Assembly (NCBI GenBank): GCA_033398695.1 | Contig: CM065818.1 | Coordinates: forward strand, 52,670,001-52,734,000 | Length of the DNA stretch: 64,000 bases | Reading direction: 5' to 3' | Source of the DNA: Orobanche coerulescens | Taxonomy: Eukaryota; Streptophyta; Magnoliopsida; Lamiales; Orobanchaceae | In this document: one piece after another, positions 37,481 to 49,984 of the stretch | How positions within the stretch are numbered: position 1 is the stretch's first letter | How the letters are laid out: every line of letters begins with the position of its first letter | Made by a program: the position numbers and the translations under genes | Notes under the pieces: model-generated | Seen by the model: only the letters and a program-made list of their open reading frames with translations | The model's database searches: none | Told to the model about the DNA's origin: nothing

Positions 37481-39189
37481 GAGGTCAATGTTTCCGTATA
37501 TATGATTATTTGTGCATTTTGAATGCTTTTGGATGATGATTATGATTTAGAATCATGTATGGAATAATCTTAGATTTTAAATTGTTCGTTGTAGCATCAC
37601 GTTTTTGGAAACGGTAGAAAAAGCGAAGAAACGGTGCTGGCGGTGGTCTTGGACACTTCTGGTTGCCTGAGTTGCCGAGCATGCTCGGCCATGTCTCGGC
37701 CGATTCTTGCGATGGCGGCCGATGCTGCCGATTAGGACTCGGTCAGTGCTAAGCATGGCTCGGCGAGCGACCCTCGGGTTTTGGCCCGATTTTGAATCGG
37801 GCATGGTGGGCCCTAAAACCGGATTGTCCAGGACTCTGTTTTAAGTTTATATTTCCTTGTAATTATTTCCCAATAAATTTAAATTGGATTTTAATTTGAC
37901 TAAATTAATATTTGGAATATTTTAGTTAAGGGAAATAAATTAAACGAAAATATTATTTTGGCCGGATTACTTCGAACGAATTAAAATGACGATTATTAGT
38001 ATCAATTGGATTAATACCATTAAAATTGAATAGATTAATTTTATATTGATTAGATTAATATATTAATTGATTTTTTAATTTTAATGCCACTTTATATTAA
38101 TTGGATTAATATAGTAGAAATTGAATAGATTAATTTTATAGATTAATTGGATTAATTTATATTAAAATTAATTGTTTAATTTCATTGCCGTTACATGTTG
38201 TATGGAATCCTTATGTGATGGTGATATAGCTCGTGGACTTAGTTTTTGATTTATTCGATTCGATTGGGTTGTAAAGGCCGTTTTGAGCCTATTAATATTT
38301 ACTAGAAAAATTTGTATAGGATGCAATTTTTCAATGATGTAATTATTATTTTGGGTATGACGAAGACCGAAGACAACCGACCGAGAAGACGAAGAATCGA
38401 AGACTGTTTTTTTTATTTATTGGGTCATTCGCTTGGCCCAGTACTTAGGAATTAGGTCCATGAGCTATATGTTGGTAGTAACTAGGTTACTGTTTTCTGT
38501 TTTTCATTTTGAATGATTGACAAACCAACAAACGCGCGTATAAATGAATTAATGTGCAAAGTGTAACATTAATCGCGTAATTCTCCCGACTACAAACACA
38601 CTAAGTTATAAAGGTTGCTAGGTTTCCTACCCTCCGTCAAACTCATGGAAAATTGAAATCTAAACCGGAATATTATTCTTCCGAGTATGTCGGGGTAATA
38701 TTTTTGGGGAAAGTTGATAAATTCCTAGAGTGCATTAGATGCCTTTGGTTGTGACAAATCAAACCCCTATAAACCGTATGGGTTGCCGGGTAAGATTCAA
38801 TTGTCAGACTAATAGGAGTTGACGGTTTAAACTTAGATAGTTCAGCGAGCCATAGAAACTGAATGGGTTGAGGGCAAGTGAACTAGGGGTAAAAGATGAT
38901 CGAATCATCCATTAGATGGGTTGGTATTAGACACCACTTTATAAAGAATAATAGAATAGAAACCGTATGGGTTGCCCTCTATTAAACTTTGTAAAGAAAT
39001 CGATCACCACTATGAAGTCACTCAAGACTTTCGGATTTAACATGGGAGTATGTAAATGCCGATAAAATAGTGGGAGCCGAGTTATGAATAAAGAAAGCCC
39101 TTAAATTCCATACTCGGTCATAATTAAACAAGTCACTAATTGAATCTTGTCTAAATCATTGCAGAAAACGAAACCGAATCTCTCTAAAA
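37481..39189 (+). mobile_element. C1 leader between primer-binding site and gag
   Basis: About 1.7 kb of untranslated leader, largely AT-rich. Parts of it (about 38935-39030) match the reverse complement of 63905-64000 in C2, confirming a shared family. No separate gene is seen. Confidence 0.7.
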
Positions 39190-41475
39190 ATGGCTAAAAA
39201 CCCACTTGCAATACTACTTGAAAAGAATCTCCTAACTGGACCCAATTTTGTTAACTGGTTGCGGAATCTAATGATTGTACTCAGTATGGAGTTTCTGGGA
39301 TACGTCTTGGAGGCGAACATTCCACCGAATCCAATCCGGACTAGGGGTAATCAGGAAGATATTGATGTCCATGAAAAATAGGTCAAGGATGACGTGCTAG
39401 TCCGTGGCTTTATGATGGGCTCAATGACTAATGAGCTGCAGAGAGCGCACGAGAAAATGACTTCTGCTAGGCAGATTCTCGCACACTTGACCGAACTTTA
39501 TGGAGAGCACAGTAGGACTGCTAGATATGAGATATCGAAGCAGTTGTTCAGTGCTAGGATGAAGGAAGGGGAGAAAGTGGGAGACCACGTCCTCAAGATG
39601 ATCTCTATGATTGACAGGCTCGAGGTGCTCAACTTTAATATGGATTTATCTCTTCAAATTGATCTCATTCTTCAATCTCTCCCTGACTCTTTCACGCAGT
39701 TTGTAATGAATATCAATTGTAATGAAATTACATGCACATTAGCTGGGCTAATAAATAAATTGGTGACGGCACAGTCTAACATGAAGACTAAACCGAGAGA
39801 GTCTGCTCTTGTGATTTCTTCTGGGCCTCAGAGGTCCAATAACAAGAAGAAAAAGACCTACGGGCAGTACAAACCCAAGAAAGGGGTACAGAAAGGAAAG
39901 GGCAAGGCCCGAAAGGTTCAAAAGGTAGACGGTCCAAAACCTACGGACAAATGCCTTGAATGCGGTGTGATGGGTCACTGGCGAAGGACTTGTCCTAAGA
40001 TTAATGGCGCATTAGGTACGGAACTTTTTGTTTTTGAAACTAATTGTTCCGCTACTGTATATTCTGCTTCATGCATTCTGGATTCAGGTGCCACTTCTCA
40101 TATTTGTACTATGAATCAGGATCTGGAACGAAGTAGAAAACTTGAAGCTGGGGAAATAACGATCACTGTCGGAAGCAGACAAAGTTTCGAGGCAACCGAT
40201 ATTGGATCAATCCTACTGGGTTTACAATATGGTTTTATTTTGACATTAGATGAAGTACTTGTTTTGCCCAAGGGGCATAAAAACATTGTATCTATTCCAG
40301 TCTTGGACCGGAAAGGATTTTGTTTCTTCATTGGAAATGGTAGTTGTAAAATTTATTTTCGAAATAAATTGGTTGGCACAGCTACATTGTTGAATGGTTT
40401 ATATCATCTGAACATGCAAAATAAAATGGCAGTGAACACCATAACTAGGAAACGTGGTAGGCAAGATACTAATGAAGCTCTTAAATGGCACTTTAGACTT
40501 GGTCATGTTAGTCAGACCAAGGTTCAGGAAATGGAGAAAGATAGAATTTTAAGTCCATTAGTTGTAGAACCCTATCCAACTTGTGAATCTTGCCTTGGAG
40601 GCAAAATGACTAAGTCCCCCTTCACAGGGACTTTTGAAAGGGCTGCTGATAAACTTGGATTGGTACATACCGACGTTTGTGGTGATTTAGAAGTGGCCCG
40701 AGACGGATATCAATATTTCATAACATTCACATATGATCATACTAGGTATGGGATTGTGTACTTAATGAAACATAAATCCGAAGCCTTTAATAAATTCAAA
40801 GAATTTAAGGCCCTAGTTGAAAAACAAACTGGATGTCATATCAAAACACTTCGGTCGGACCGAGGTGGCGAATATATGAGCACAGAGTTTGATGAGTTTC
40901 TTAAGGAACATGGAATAGTTTCACAATTCACGACGCCAGGAACCCCACAGTTAAATGGTGTTTCAGAAAGGAGAAATCGGACTTTGTTGGACATGGTTCG
41001 CTCCATGTTAAATTACACTGATTTACCAATTTACCTGTGGGGGTATGCCTTACTAACCGCTGCCTATATCCTAAATAGATGTCCTTCCAAATCCATTCCT
41101 ATCACTCCGCATGAGACGTGGAAGGGTAAGAAACCAAGCCTTAATCACATAAGGATTTGGGGATGTCCAACCTATGTCAAAAAGGCTAAAGTGGACAAAC
41201 TGGAAGCGAGGTTCATCAAAGGACGTTTCATTGGATACCCAGAGGACTCGATGGGTTATCTATTCTACATGCCAGAAGACCATAGGGTCATTGTGGCATT
41301 ACAATCGCACTTTCTTGAGGATGAATTCATTCAGGAAGGTGGCTCGGGTAGAAATATCTCTTTGGAAGAGCATAATGAAAATCCTAAGGAGACATCTAAT
41401 CAGGGATCAAGAACCAAACCTACTGTAACACAACCTCCACTTCGAAGGTCTGATAAGGTGTCTCACTTACCTTAG
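39190..41475 (+). pseudogene. Copia C1 gag, protease and integrase (one in-frame stop)
   Basis: Gag starts MAKNPLAILLEKN and carries the gag capsid-like region to about residue 250. The zinc knuckle CLECGVMGHWRRTC follows, then aspartic protease (CILDSGATSHIC, about 40075-40110). Integrase shows WHFRLGH with CESC, then the DDE core: Asp in VHTDVCG, Asp in RSDRGGEY, Glu in NGVSERRNRT. TAG at 39379-39381 replaces a Trp present in C2 (HEKWVKDD). The frame is otherwise open for 693 codons. The products would package RNA, mature the polyprotein and insert cDNA. It ends in SDKVSHLP just before the reverse transcriptase deletion. Confidence 0.92.
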
Positions 41476-42490
41476 AGGTATGGCTATACACATGTCGAGG
41501 AACTGGGTCTCCACGACACACCTGATGGTCGTGAGGACGACCCCTTCGATTTGATGAAGCAGTCAGAGGACTTTAACTTCGTGTGAAATGAGGAGGAACC
41601 ATGTGTTTACAAAAGGGTCAGTGGGAGCAACATTGCGTTCTTAGTACTATATGTATATGATATTCGACTTATAGGAAATAATGTAGCTATGCTCAGCACT
41701 ATGAAGGCTTGGCTTTCTAAAACGTTCTCCATAAAAGACTTGGGAGGAGCTTCCTATATTCTAGGGATCTGTATTTACAGAGATAGACCGAGAAGAATGA
41801 TAGGACTTTCCCAAGCCCTCTATATAGATAAAATCCTGAGAAGATTCAAGATGGATGAATCTAAAAGAGGGTTCCTTCCCATGCGACATGGAATTCAACT
41901 CAGCACGAAAATGTGTCCTCAAAGTGAGAAAGACAAGAGAGATGAGTAAGGTACCATATGCCTCGACAGTGGGTAGCCTCATGTACGCTATGTTGTGAAC
42001 AAGACCGGACTTGGCCTACGCTGTGAGTATGGTAAGCCGATTTCAAGCAAACTCGGGTAGGGAACACTAGACTGCCGTAAAGAACATTCTTAAGTACTTA
42101 AGAAGAACTAGAGATTTGGTTCTTACTTACGGTGATGGAAAACTGAAGGTGATTGGATTCACCGATTCTGATTTTCAAGGAGACAATGACGACTCTAAGT
42201 CGACATCTGGGTATTTATTTACTCTCAATGGAGGAGCATTATCTTGGAGAAACTCCAAGAAAACCGCTACTGCAGATTCCACCTGCCAAGCAGAGTATCA
42301 AGATGCCTCAGAGGCTAGCAAAGAAGCATTTTGAATGCAGAATTTTGTGCAAGAACTTCAATGTGGTGCCTAATGCGGAGCTGCCTATATCACTATTCTG
42401 TGATAATGATGGAGATGTCGCCCAAGCCAAGGAGCCTAGGGCTCACCACAACACCAAGCATATAGAGAGAAAATACCACATCGTTTGAGA
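41476..42490 (+). pseudogene. Copia C1 reverse transcriptase remnant and RNase H
   Basis: Most of the reverse transcriptase is missing: about 100 bp after the integrase frame, the sequence jumps to the region just before the catalytic box. That box reads YVYD (41650-41661) instead of YVDD, losing one catalytic Asp. Following pieces (SKTFSIKDLGGASYILG, then RNase H VIGFTDSDFQGDNDD and STSGYLF) lie in several frames. RNase H ends with SLFCDNDG and HIERKYH. The element could not copy itself. Confidence 0.88.
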
Positions 42491-42650
42491 GATGGTGGAA
42501 AAAGGATATGTTTCATTGCAAAGAGTAGACTCAGAAGACAATGTCTCTGACCCGCTGACTAAGCCATTATCTCAGGCCGTCTTAGAAAGACATCTGAAGA
42601 ACATTGGTATTGGATACCATGATGTGTGGCATTGAGTGCAAGTGGGATAT

Positions 42651-44503
42651 TGTTAGGAATATACCCTCGAATGCCACTCAGGGGATGAGAGAGTAAGGGC
42701 ATTGTACTTGTAATTATGGAATAATTAATAAAAAGGCAATACGATTCATTCACTGTTTATTGTATTTCAATTGCATTCTTGACTTGGTAAACATTGAAGT
42801 GAAGTCCATGTAAATAAATCGAACATTCCATTCTCATTATGGGATAAGAGAAAATACACTGGAAGTGTTTAAAGTTTATTTACATAAATTGTTCGCAAGT
42901 CAATAAACTTAAAATGGGCATTAAGTTTTAATACGACTTGTATAAACTGATGCTAGGACATGTGCACGTCTTGATAGCATAGTTATAAGTATATTGGTGG
43001 GGCCAGTATACTCGAACACGAGTCATACTCGATTCAGTCACACGGTATTCACTCTCGGAGGGTCGATGACGAATCGAAAGGTTGTGATAGTATATGTGGA
43101 CCTTTGACTTGAGGGTTCAGTAGAAGATGTGCCTGTGACATTTAGTTTGTCATTAGAGTAGTTAGACTCATTTGCTTAATTGCTGAGTCGACCTCGAAGT
43201 GCGGACTATACGGGCAGGTAGCGATCTTTCTTGTACGCCAAGAAAGGATTCTATCTCTGTTAGTGAGCGGCGAATGTCCTATACGGTTAATGGCAAATAA
43301 GATCATAAGTCTTTGGCCAAAGCATTCTGATATAGTCGTATTAGATACACTATTAATCAGTCGGTCTTGATTTGCATTAACACATGTATAGAGTCTAGTC
43401 AACAGTAGGGTTTGACTTTACCGTGACCCGAAGACTTGACCGGGACATCTGATAAAGGGTCTATACGTATATAATATTCATGACATAATGGTTCATGAAT
43501 GATCCCTTCATTCGTTCCTAGTCGGGATTTACAGTGCGGCCCGCTAGGCTGGCTAAGTGCTGCCCACACTCATTGGTTCCTCCTAATGCCGGCTGAGACG
43601 GACCTACGGAGTCGCGCATCAGGAGTGTTGATGGATAAATGTGAATTTATTATCTCTCTATTAATATTAGATTTGGATATCTAATTATGATTTATTAGAT
43701 AAATCAAATTGCGGTCTTATGAATTAAAACTAAGTTACCGGGTAATTAATTTAATTCATAAATATATTTCTTAGAGCAATATTTTTGTATTTGATATAAT
43801 TAATTAATTGGATTAATTAATTTATATAAATACATTGGACGTTAAACGGAGTGTATTTAACGGAGTCGTTTGACGAACGTCCTGTACACGAGCCGAGTGA
43901 CTCGGCCCGTTTCTTGGAAGCTTCCTCCTAGCCGCCCCCTCCCCTTTACACATGTCTTGGAGTATTTTATAATATTTTGCATGTTATCTTGACATGTTAA
44001 GGTGATTATTGGTGATATTTTTATATCACATTATTGTTCTCACTTTGTTATTTAATATAACAAGACAAACTCTCTTAAAACCCATTCCATCTTCCATTTT
44101 GAAATGTAACTGCCTAGAGAGAGAGTTTAAGTGAGAGAGGGAGAAGTTTTTCTTCATGTTTCCACTTTGAGTGAGAAAAATTTAAGAAAGAAATAGATAT
44201 ATAAATTTCTATAGTAATTCCTAGCCGTGTTCTTAGAGAACGGATTGCTATCGAATTTTTCGGGAAACTTCCGACGCGTGTGAAGTATAGGCTTCGTATT
44301 TTCGGTGTTTGGAACGAAGGTATTTCGTGTTCGGGACGGGGTTCGTGATCGTCATCCATATTTACGAAGATTTATTTCAAAGGCTTCAAGGGTATGATCC
44401 TTTATCTTCGTATTTAATTTTTTCGTATATACGTTGATCGATCCTGTTTGGAATTCGTATTTATTTCCGCTGCATATTTCGTTTTATTTCCGGAATCACA
44501 ATA
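42651..44503 (+). repeat. 3' LTR of C1
   Basis: It begins TGTTAGGAAT and ends CACAATA, where the 5' LTR ends CACAACA. It is collinear with 26861-28240 plus 37000-37467 and gives the uninterrupted reference for the A2 insertion site. Confidence 0.93.
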
Positions 44504-44508
44504 GAATC

Positions 44509-47500
44509 AGTATCGACCATCTTCGTGGTGGTGTGACAAGGAATCGTACAACTCCACGGTCCATGTTATGATGTCAATCTTGATAGTCACCCAGTGGCTC
44601 TGGTCGAGGCAACAAATGGCAATGATCTGTTGAAACAAAATATGTAATCATATAAGATCATCATATCAACCATAGCGAATCATTTATCAATATAAATTTC
44701 AAACTTACTTCATTGCAATTTGACCATGGAACCGTATGTGGTGTATCAAGACCTGTCATGTAGTCCTCGATGCATTTAGGAATTTTCCAATCCCTGTAAA
44801 CTGGCTTCCCTGTCACCTTGATACCAAGTGGATCATCCGGATGGAGTCTTGCAAACTCGTTGGCCATAACTAACTAAAAAAAGCCAAACAACAAAATAAA
44901 AAAAATCCACATCACACCAATGATATACAAGCGAGTAGGTTATAGAACTTATGTAAAATTGGGAGCCGGCAAGTACAGTGCCAACTCTACTGACACCAAC
45001 ACTACGGACTCCCCTCCGAAGCCTCGCTCGAGTCGCAAGCACATAACAATCTATCACCTCGGCATCAAAGTCTTCACGGCTAGACTCTATCCGGTTAAAT
45101 AACGCCTGGGTGAGAGCATGCCCAGTCTCCAAACACCGGACAATAGCATCACGTGGCTGCTCCCTCCTAAAGTGTAGGTACAACTTCTTCAGAGCCTCGC
45201 TATCTCTTGGAGGCGGCACCACAAAAGGCTCCCGAAGAGCAGCAGATGGTCTACTCACTCACAGTGGAAGACTACGCTCACCCAAATGCCGCGTCTCGGC
45301 ACTCTCACCATCTTCATCACCCTCAGCATCCCTCTCACAACTATAACGATCAGAGAGATGTATAGCCGGCTGCTCGATCTCAAAAATTGGCTGCTCGATC
45401 TGAAATGGAGGCTGCTGCTGAGGACCACCACCTTCACATCGAAAAATCGCACTATAATGATGCTCGTCCTGAAACCAGTCGAACATCATCCCATACTGCT
45501 GAAACAGTGCCTCAAATGGCTCATACTGATGCTCGTAATCAAGGGGCTGCTGAGTCCGCTCAAAAGAATGATGAATCTGAGAATGGTGACTGTGCTGGAT
45601 CTCAGAATGGTGACTGTGCTGGACCTCAGAATGGTGGTTAGGCGGACTCTGAGAATGGTGACTAGGCTGACGCTGAGAATGATGACTAGGCTGACGCTGA
45701 GAATGGTGACTGTGGGCTGCACCAGAGACTGAGTGACGTGGAGGGTCAGGAATCCTCCGCTGGGCGCTGCTAACAGATGCAGAATGACGAGGCCTATCGG
45801 GAAACCTTTCATGGCTCCCAGCTGAGTAGTGCACCGGGCTCCTAGAACATCTATGCGTAGGTCCGAAGAAATCCACGATCCCAGAAAGCACCCGGCGAGA
45901 AACTCGAGCAATATATCCTGACTTAGAATCGTCGTTTCGCCTTCAAACGGCGATCAAAGTACTCATCCCTGCTCGTGTCCTGGGTGTGGTCCGGACAAGG
46001 AAGTCCGTGGACATAACACACCCTCTCTGGCTGCCTCGCTCGGTCCGATGTCTCTGCACCATCTACTAGTGGGTACTCTGCCGGCGTCGCTTCGACACTT
46101 TATGTGCCGACTCATATGTAATCAATTTCCCAGCAGCCTTCTTCAACCTATTCATAACTTTCTTTCTCGGGATCGGCGCAGGATCATCCTCTTTGTTCTT
46201 CACAGCTATTCTTACAGGCTTAATGAACTTAACGTCATATGGCAAGCCATTCTCAAAGCTCAGGTAGTAGTACTCAGCCTCATCCTCCTCCAGATGCGGT
46301 AAAGAGGGAAGTACTCTGTGCTGTAAAATTAGTCATTAAAGCATACCATTAGATGGGCAATCACATAACGTTGAAGAGATGAAGTTAGGAGAAAATACAT
46401 TTACAAATTTATCTACCTTATCGTCGAAGAAATGAGTGAAATCACTGAACATCTTCCTCGTAGTCCACATCAAACACCGGGGGACTTGGACAGATTTATC
46501 TCGAATACCACACAATGCTCCCAATGAAGGAATCATCTCATACGACCATATACAGGACCATAGAAGTGATAGTCCTTGTGCTCTTGTCCCTCCTTCATGG
46601 CAACGTTGCCTATGTAGTAAGATAAAACCCCAAAGGCATAAGAACCCCAAGGAAACATATCCCACTACTCGAAATCCTCAACTAATGCCCATGCCCATGT
46701 CTCGACCATCATGTCGTCACGGCATAGGATAAAGTAGTAGTATATAAGCAAATTGGCAATCTTCACATAATCTCTTATGTCTCTACCAAAATCTCGAGCA
46801 TTGAACCTCTTCCGCAGAACACTAACCTTAATATTTTTTCCATGGAGTATTCTGTGGAAAATACCGTCAGACCGAAGGAGATGGTCGTCCTGTGGATGGA
46901 AGGTAGAGTTTCCAAAATGCAATCAAGTGATCATGGCAAAATCATGGGCCGTAAAACGAATGGTCCTCCCGCAAACCTGGAACCACAACTCATCCAGGGG
47001 GATTTGATCACCCTCCAATTGACGGGCAATCAAGTGATGTAGGGTAGTATTTGAACTCCCATTTCTCCTAACTTTAATCAAGATCCCCAGGACCCCCTCG
47101 GTCAAGATCTCGATACCTCGATCAGCAACTGCGGAATTTTGGCCCATCTTCTTAGTGTCTCAATGATCTCTTTAAATACTGCCTCCCGTATGTAAAGATT
47201 CACTTGACGTGTAACAAAGCGCAATGTAGGTCTCTTTCATACACAACCAGTCTGCAATAAAGACATACAACTCATAAGAATATGATAGAATGGTTAAGAG
47301 AACGAAAAAAAATCCTGCCTTGCACACGATGGCAGGCACACGATCGATGCCCGTCATGTGAAGACCATTGTGTGCCACACGACGGCTCACACGACGGGCG
47401 TCGATCGTGTGCATGCCATCGTGTGCATGGCAGGAGACTTTGATCTTCTAGCACACGACGGCACACATGATCGACGACCGTCATGTGTAAACCATCGTGC

Positions 47501-47705
47501 CCACGAAAGGCCATCATGTACACAATGGTGTCATCTTCTTCAGCACCATCATGGGACGATGAACAACCGTCGTGGCATGATCGTGTGTGAATGAAAATAC
47601 ACTAACCGGCGGTTTATTGATGAATTCCTCTTCATATGGAGTGTCACTAGCGTGTGAGGAACTTCTGGCGTCTTCAGATTCTCTGTGGTAGTCGGAGTTC
47701 GACAT
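44509..47705 (-). pseudogene. DUF1985/Ulp1-type gene of K, N-terminal and catalytic His/Asp part
   Basis: On minus, exon 1 (47607-47705) starts MSNSDYHRESED and ends at CCG/GTTAGT. The intron 47252-47606 is filled by a palindrome array. After it come LWFQVCGRTIRFTAHDFA (DUF1985 start, about 46930-46985), its continuation to about 46440 with frameshifts, and a basic exon piece near 46060-46315. A His/Ser/Gln linker with SHHSQRQP repeats (about 45520-45760) follows, then the C48 domain: SHWV with the catalytic His (44589-44600) and YDS with the Asp (44540-44548). An in-frame TGA at about 47239 and frameshifts show decay before or after C1 split the gene. Its role in transposition is unknown. 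Confidence 0.82.
47320..47595. promoter_or_regulatory. Palindrome array in the Ulp1 intron
   Basis: Variants of CACACGATGGCAGGCACACG and CGATCGTGTGC fill the intron between exon 1 and the DUF1985 exon, mirroring the array in the transposase intron. Confidence 0.6.
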
Positions 47706-47918
47706 TTTCTGGCCGGCAAAAGGGTTTCACGACGGGAGAGTTTTTTGCAGAGAGATACATAGAGTTTTTTTGCAGAGGAAAATATTGAGTTGTGGGACCG
47801 TTTAGATTATTGTTGTTTGCTTTTAATAATTTTCTATTTTTTATTGTTGTTTGCTTTTAATAATCTTCTATTTTTTATGTTTTTTTATCTTTTAGTGGTA
47901 GACTTTAAGGGTAATAAA

Positions 47919-48017
47919 GTCTTTTAACACATTTTGGTATAAAAAAGTTATAGTTTTATGAATGAGGATATATAACTTATTACTTTTATGATTTGGTACT
48001 AAAAAAGGGAGATCCCT
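47919..48017 (-). repeat. Right terminal inverted repeat of K
   Basis: Reverse complement of 14630-14727 with scattered differences. The outermost bases read GGGATCTCCC on minus. Element E sequence resumes immediately outside, with a hairpin of E type at about 48026-48041. Confidence 0.82.
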
Positions 48018-48121
48018 ATAATTATTGCTCCCGAAGTAGCACAATTAATTGTAATATTCTTGAAGAATATTACTATTTTAAATGAATAATTCTTATTTAT
48101 ACATGAATTATGGGATAATAC

Positions 48122-49984
48122 TGTAATATCCGGATTTATTATGATGTATTTCATCTGTATTCGAACCCTGTATTATTCGGATTTGTGATCTTGATTATTG
48201 GAGTATGATATTTCTTTCGTTGGTAACTTTGTACATAAGTATATCAATATGCAAAATTTCTCATGCAAACTCGTGATAGCGCACACTAAGAATGTAGCTT
48301 AACGCGCGCTATCGGATACTACTAGCGCACGCTACGAATATTGAGATGAATATGCCTTAAGTACCTTGATTATGAACATCACGATTCGAATCTTATTACA
48401 ATGAATAAGTAGAGGAAGCTTCCATCATTGGTAATCCGAATCGAGTAGGTGTATTCATAGCAATCTTGGACTTGACTTTAACATCATTATTGTTAGACGA
48501 ATCTAAAGGATTGATCATGGAAAGATTTATCTTGTAAAGAAGTAATGTTAATCAAACTACAGAATGATAGTTTTTAATTGAGATAAAGGTGTTGATATCG
48601 ACCGTTAATCTTTCCGAATTATCGCATGAAGAATAGTAATCGAAATGGAATATGGTTTTATAATAGTATACATATCCTTGAATCTGAAGTTGTTGTTATC
48701 CGTAGGATCATTCATAACTGTATAAACACGATATTCATGGAGGTAACATGAATTAACACTGAAGATTTCATTGGTTTGATCATGTTGAGATCAGTCTACT
48801 GCCCTGTAGTAAACTGCCATGCACAGTTAGCGCACGCTAAGCTATGTAGATTAACGTGCGCTATCGAGCATGAGTTAACATACACTACGTTTGGTACGTA
48901 ACGTACGTTAGGCCATCAGACGAGTCAGTCAGCTGATCAGTGAAGTACTGGCCATGCATAATTAGCATACGCTAGGCTTTGTTTTTTGCTTGCGCTATCG
49001 AGTAGACTTAACGCACGCTACACAGAGTACTTAGCGTGCGCTAAGCAGTTCAGGCAGATTACATTTTATGATCTTTCGGCCGTAAATCGAATTGTTAGAC
49101 ATTCGTATGACGTGGGATAAATTCTTTATTATTTCTTTTGTTAAGGTTCGAGCTTGTTACATGATTGATTTGGGGGGCGACCTTCGAGTGTTCGTTTTCG
49201 TGGAAGTATTGTTCTTGTCTTCGAATCGAGGCAAGTACCTTATTTGTTTATGTATTGATGTTATACATATTGTCGTGCATGTATGTCGTTGTTGTATGTC
49301 CACCTCGTGTTGGTCCGATGGGATCATCGGCGGATCTATGCTAGCGTGCGCTGGATCATCGGATGGGTTTTTCCACCACGAGTTGGTCTGACGGGATCAT
49401 CGTGGGTTCTAGGCAGTGAACGCTGGATCGTTGGAATTACCATGTGTATGTTGTGATATCATGTTGTGATATCATGTTGTGATTATCAGTTATGTATGTC
49501 ATTTATGAGCTTCTCGTAGGAGAAGACTTGTTGGTATTTTTGTCGTTTACGTTATTATTCTTCCTGAAATATGAATAATATGTTGTGGTAGTTGTACTAG
49601 CATCGTTGTGCTAACCCATTTCGGGGGTGAACATTTTGTTTATGTTCAGGATCCAGGAGAGCGGGAAAACAACCACTGGAGCTGCATGACGACGAGGGTG
49701 CAGAGTGATGTTCCGGCCGGGTTTATTTGTCTGTTGTTTATTGTTTATTTCAATAAGTACTCGAGTACGAGGTCGTTTATGATGAATTTGAATTTGGCGA
49801 TGTATTAATAAGTTCCTGTTGAATATTTGTATTTTTCAGTATTTGGTTAGAACTGTTGTATCTTAATTCCGTTATTTCCATTCGTTAGTACCTCTTAATG
49901 TCTATTCAATTATTCAGCCTTGTAAATCCTTATGTAAAGGATTTACGGCGCTGTAATATTCCTGAATATATCGGGGGTGTTACA
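48122..49984 (+). mobile_element. Solo LTR A4 (A family) in element E
   Basis: It runs from TGTAATATCC to GGGGGTGTTACA, 1863 bp. The flanks AATAC (48117-48121) and TATAC (49985-49989) differ at one base, consistent with an aged 5-bp duplication. Palindromes of the TAGCGCACGCTA type are at about 48285-48330 and 48825-49045. A divergent duplicated block is near 49300-49400. No interior is present. Confidence 0.82.

Larger units (their letters stand above)
26861..44503 (+). mobile_element. Copia element C1, inserted in the Ulp1 gene and split by A2
   Basis: The 5' LTR is 26861-28240 continued at 37000-37467 (1848 bp without A2), and the 3' LTR is 42651-44503 (1853 bp). The flanks GAATT (26856-26860) and GAATC (44504-44508) are a 5-bp duplication with one mismatch. 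The primer-binding site TGGTATCAGAGC is at 37469-37480, and the purine tract AAGTGGGAT lies just before 42651. Without A2 the element is about 8.9 kb. It is defective in gag, reverse transcriptase and RNase H (see the polyprotein entries). Confidence 0.93.
14630..48017. mobile_element. Mutator-like element K carrying transposase and Ulp1 protease genes
   Basis: A ~33-kb DNA transposon, greatly enlarged by later insertions. The left end (AATACCAAATCATAAAA, about 14644) and the reverse complement of the right end (AGTACCAAATCATAAAA, about 48000) align for roughly 95 bp and define terminal inverted repeats. It contains a MuDR-type transposase, a small minus-strand gene and a DUF1985/Ulp1 gene. 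Plant MULEs that carry a Ulp1-like protease are known (the Kaonashi group), and this is a member by gene content. I could not find a clean 9-bp flanking duplication, so the exact outer bases are uncertain by about 10 bp. Confidence 0.82.

Noticed and set aside
37577..37804. Minus-strand 75-codon frame in the C1 leader
   Set aside because: No domain, and it falls in a GGCCGA-rich leader stretch of C1.
45286..45732. Plus-strand frames opposite the His/Ser-rich linker
   Set aside because: Shadow of the minus-strand repeat SHHSQRQP; the minus frame continues the Ulp1-type gene and the plus one matches nothing.
14611..48079. TACTATTTT at 14611-14619 and at 48071-48079 as the 9-bp duplication of K
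   Set aside because: The right copy lies about 54 bp outside the aligned terminal repeat and overlaps an E hairpin, while the left copy lies about 10 bp outside, so the two are not symmetrical. Short AT-rich matches are expected by chance.
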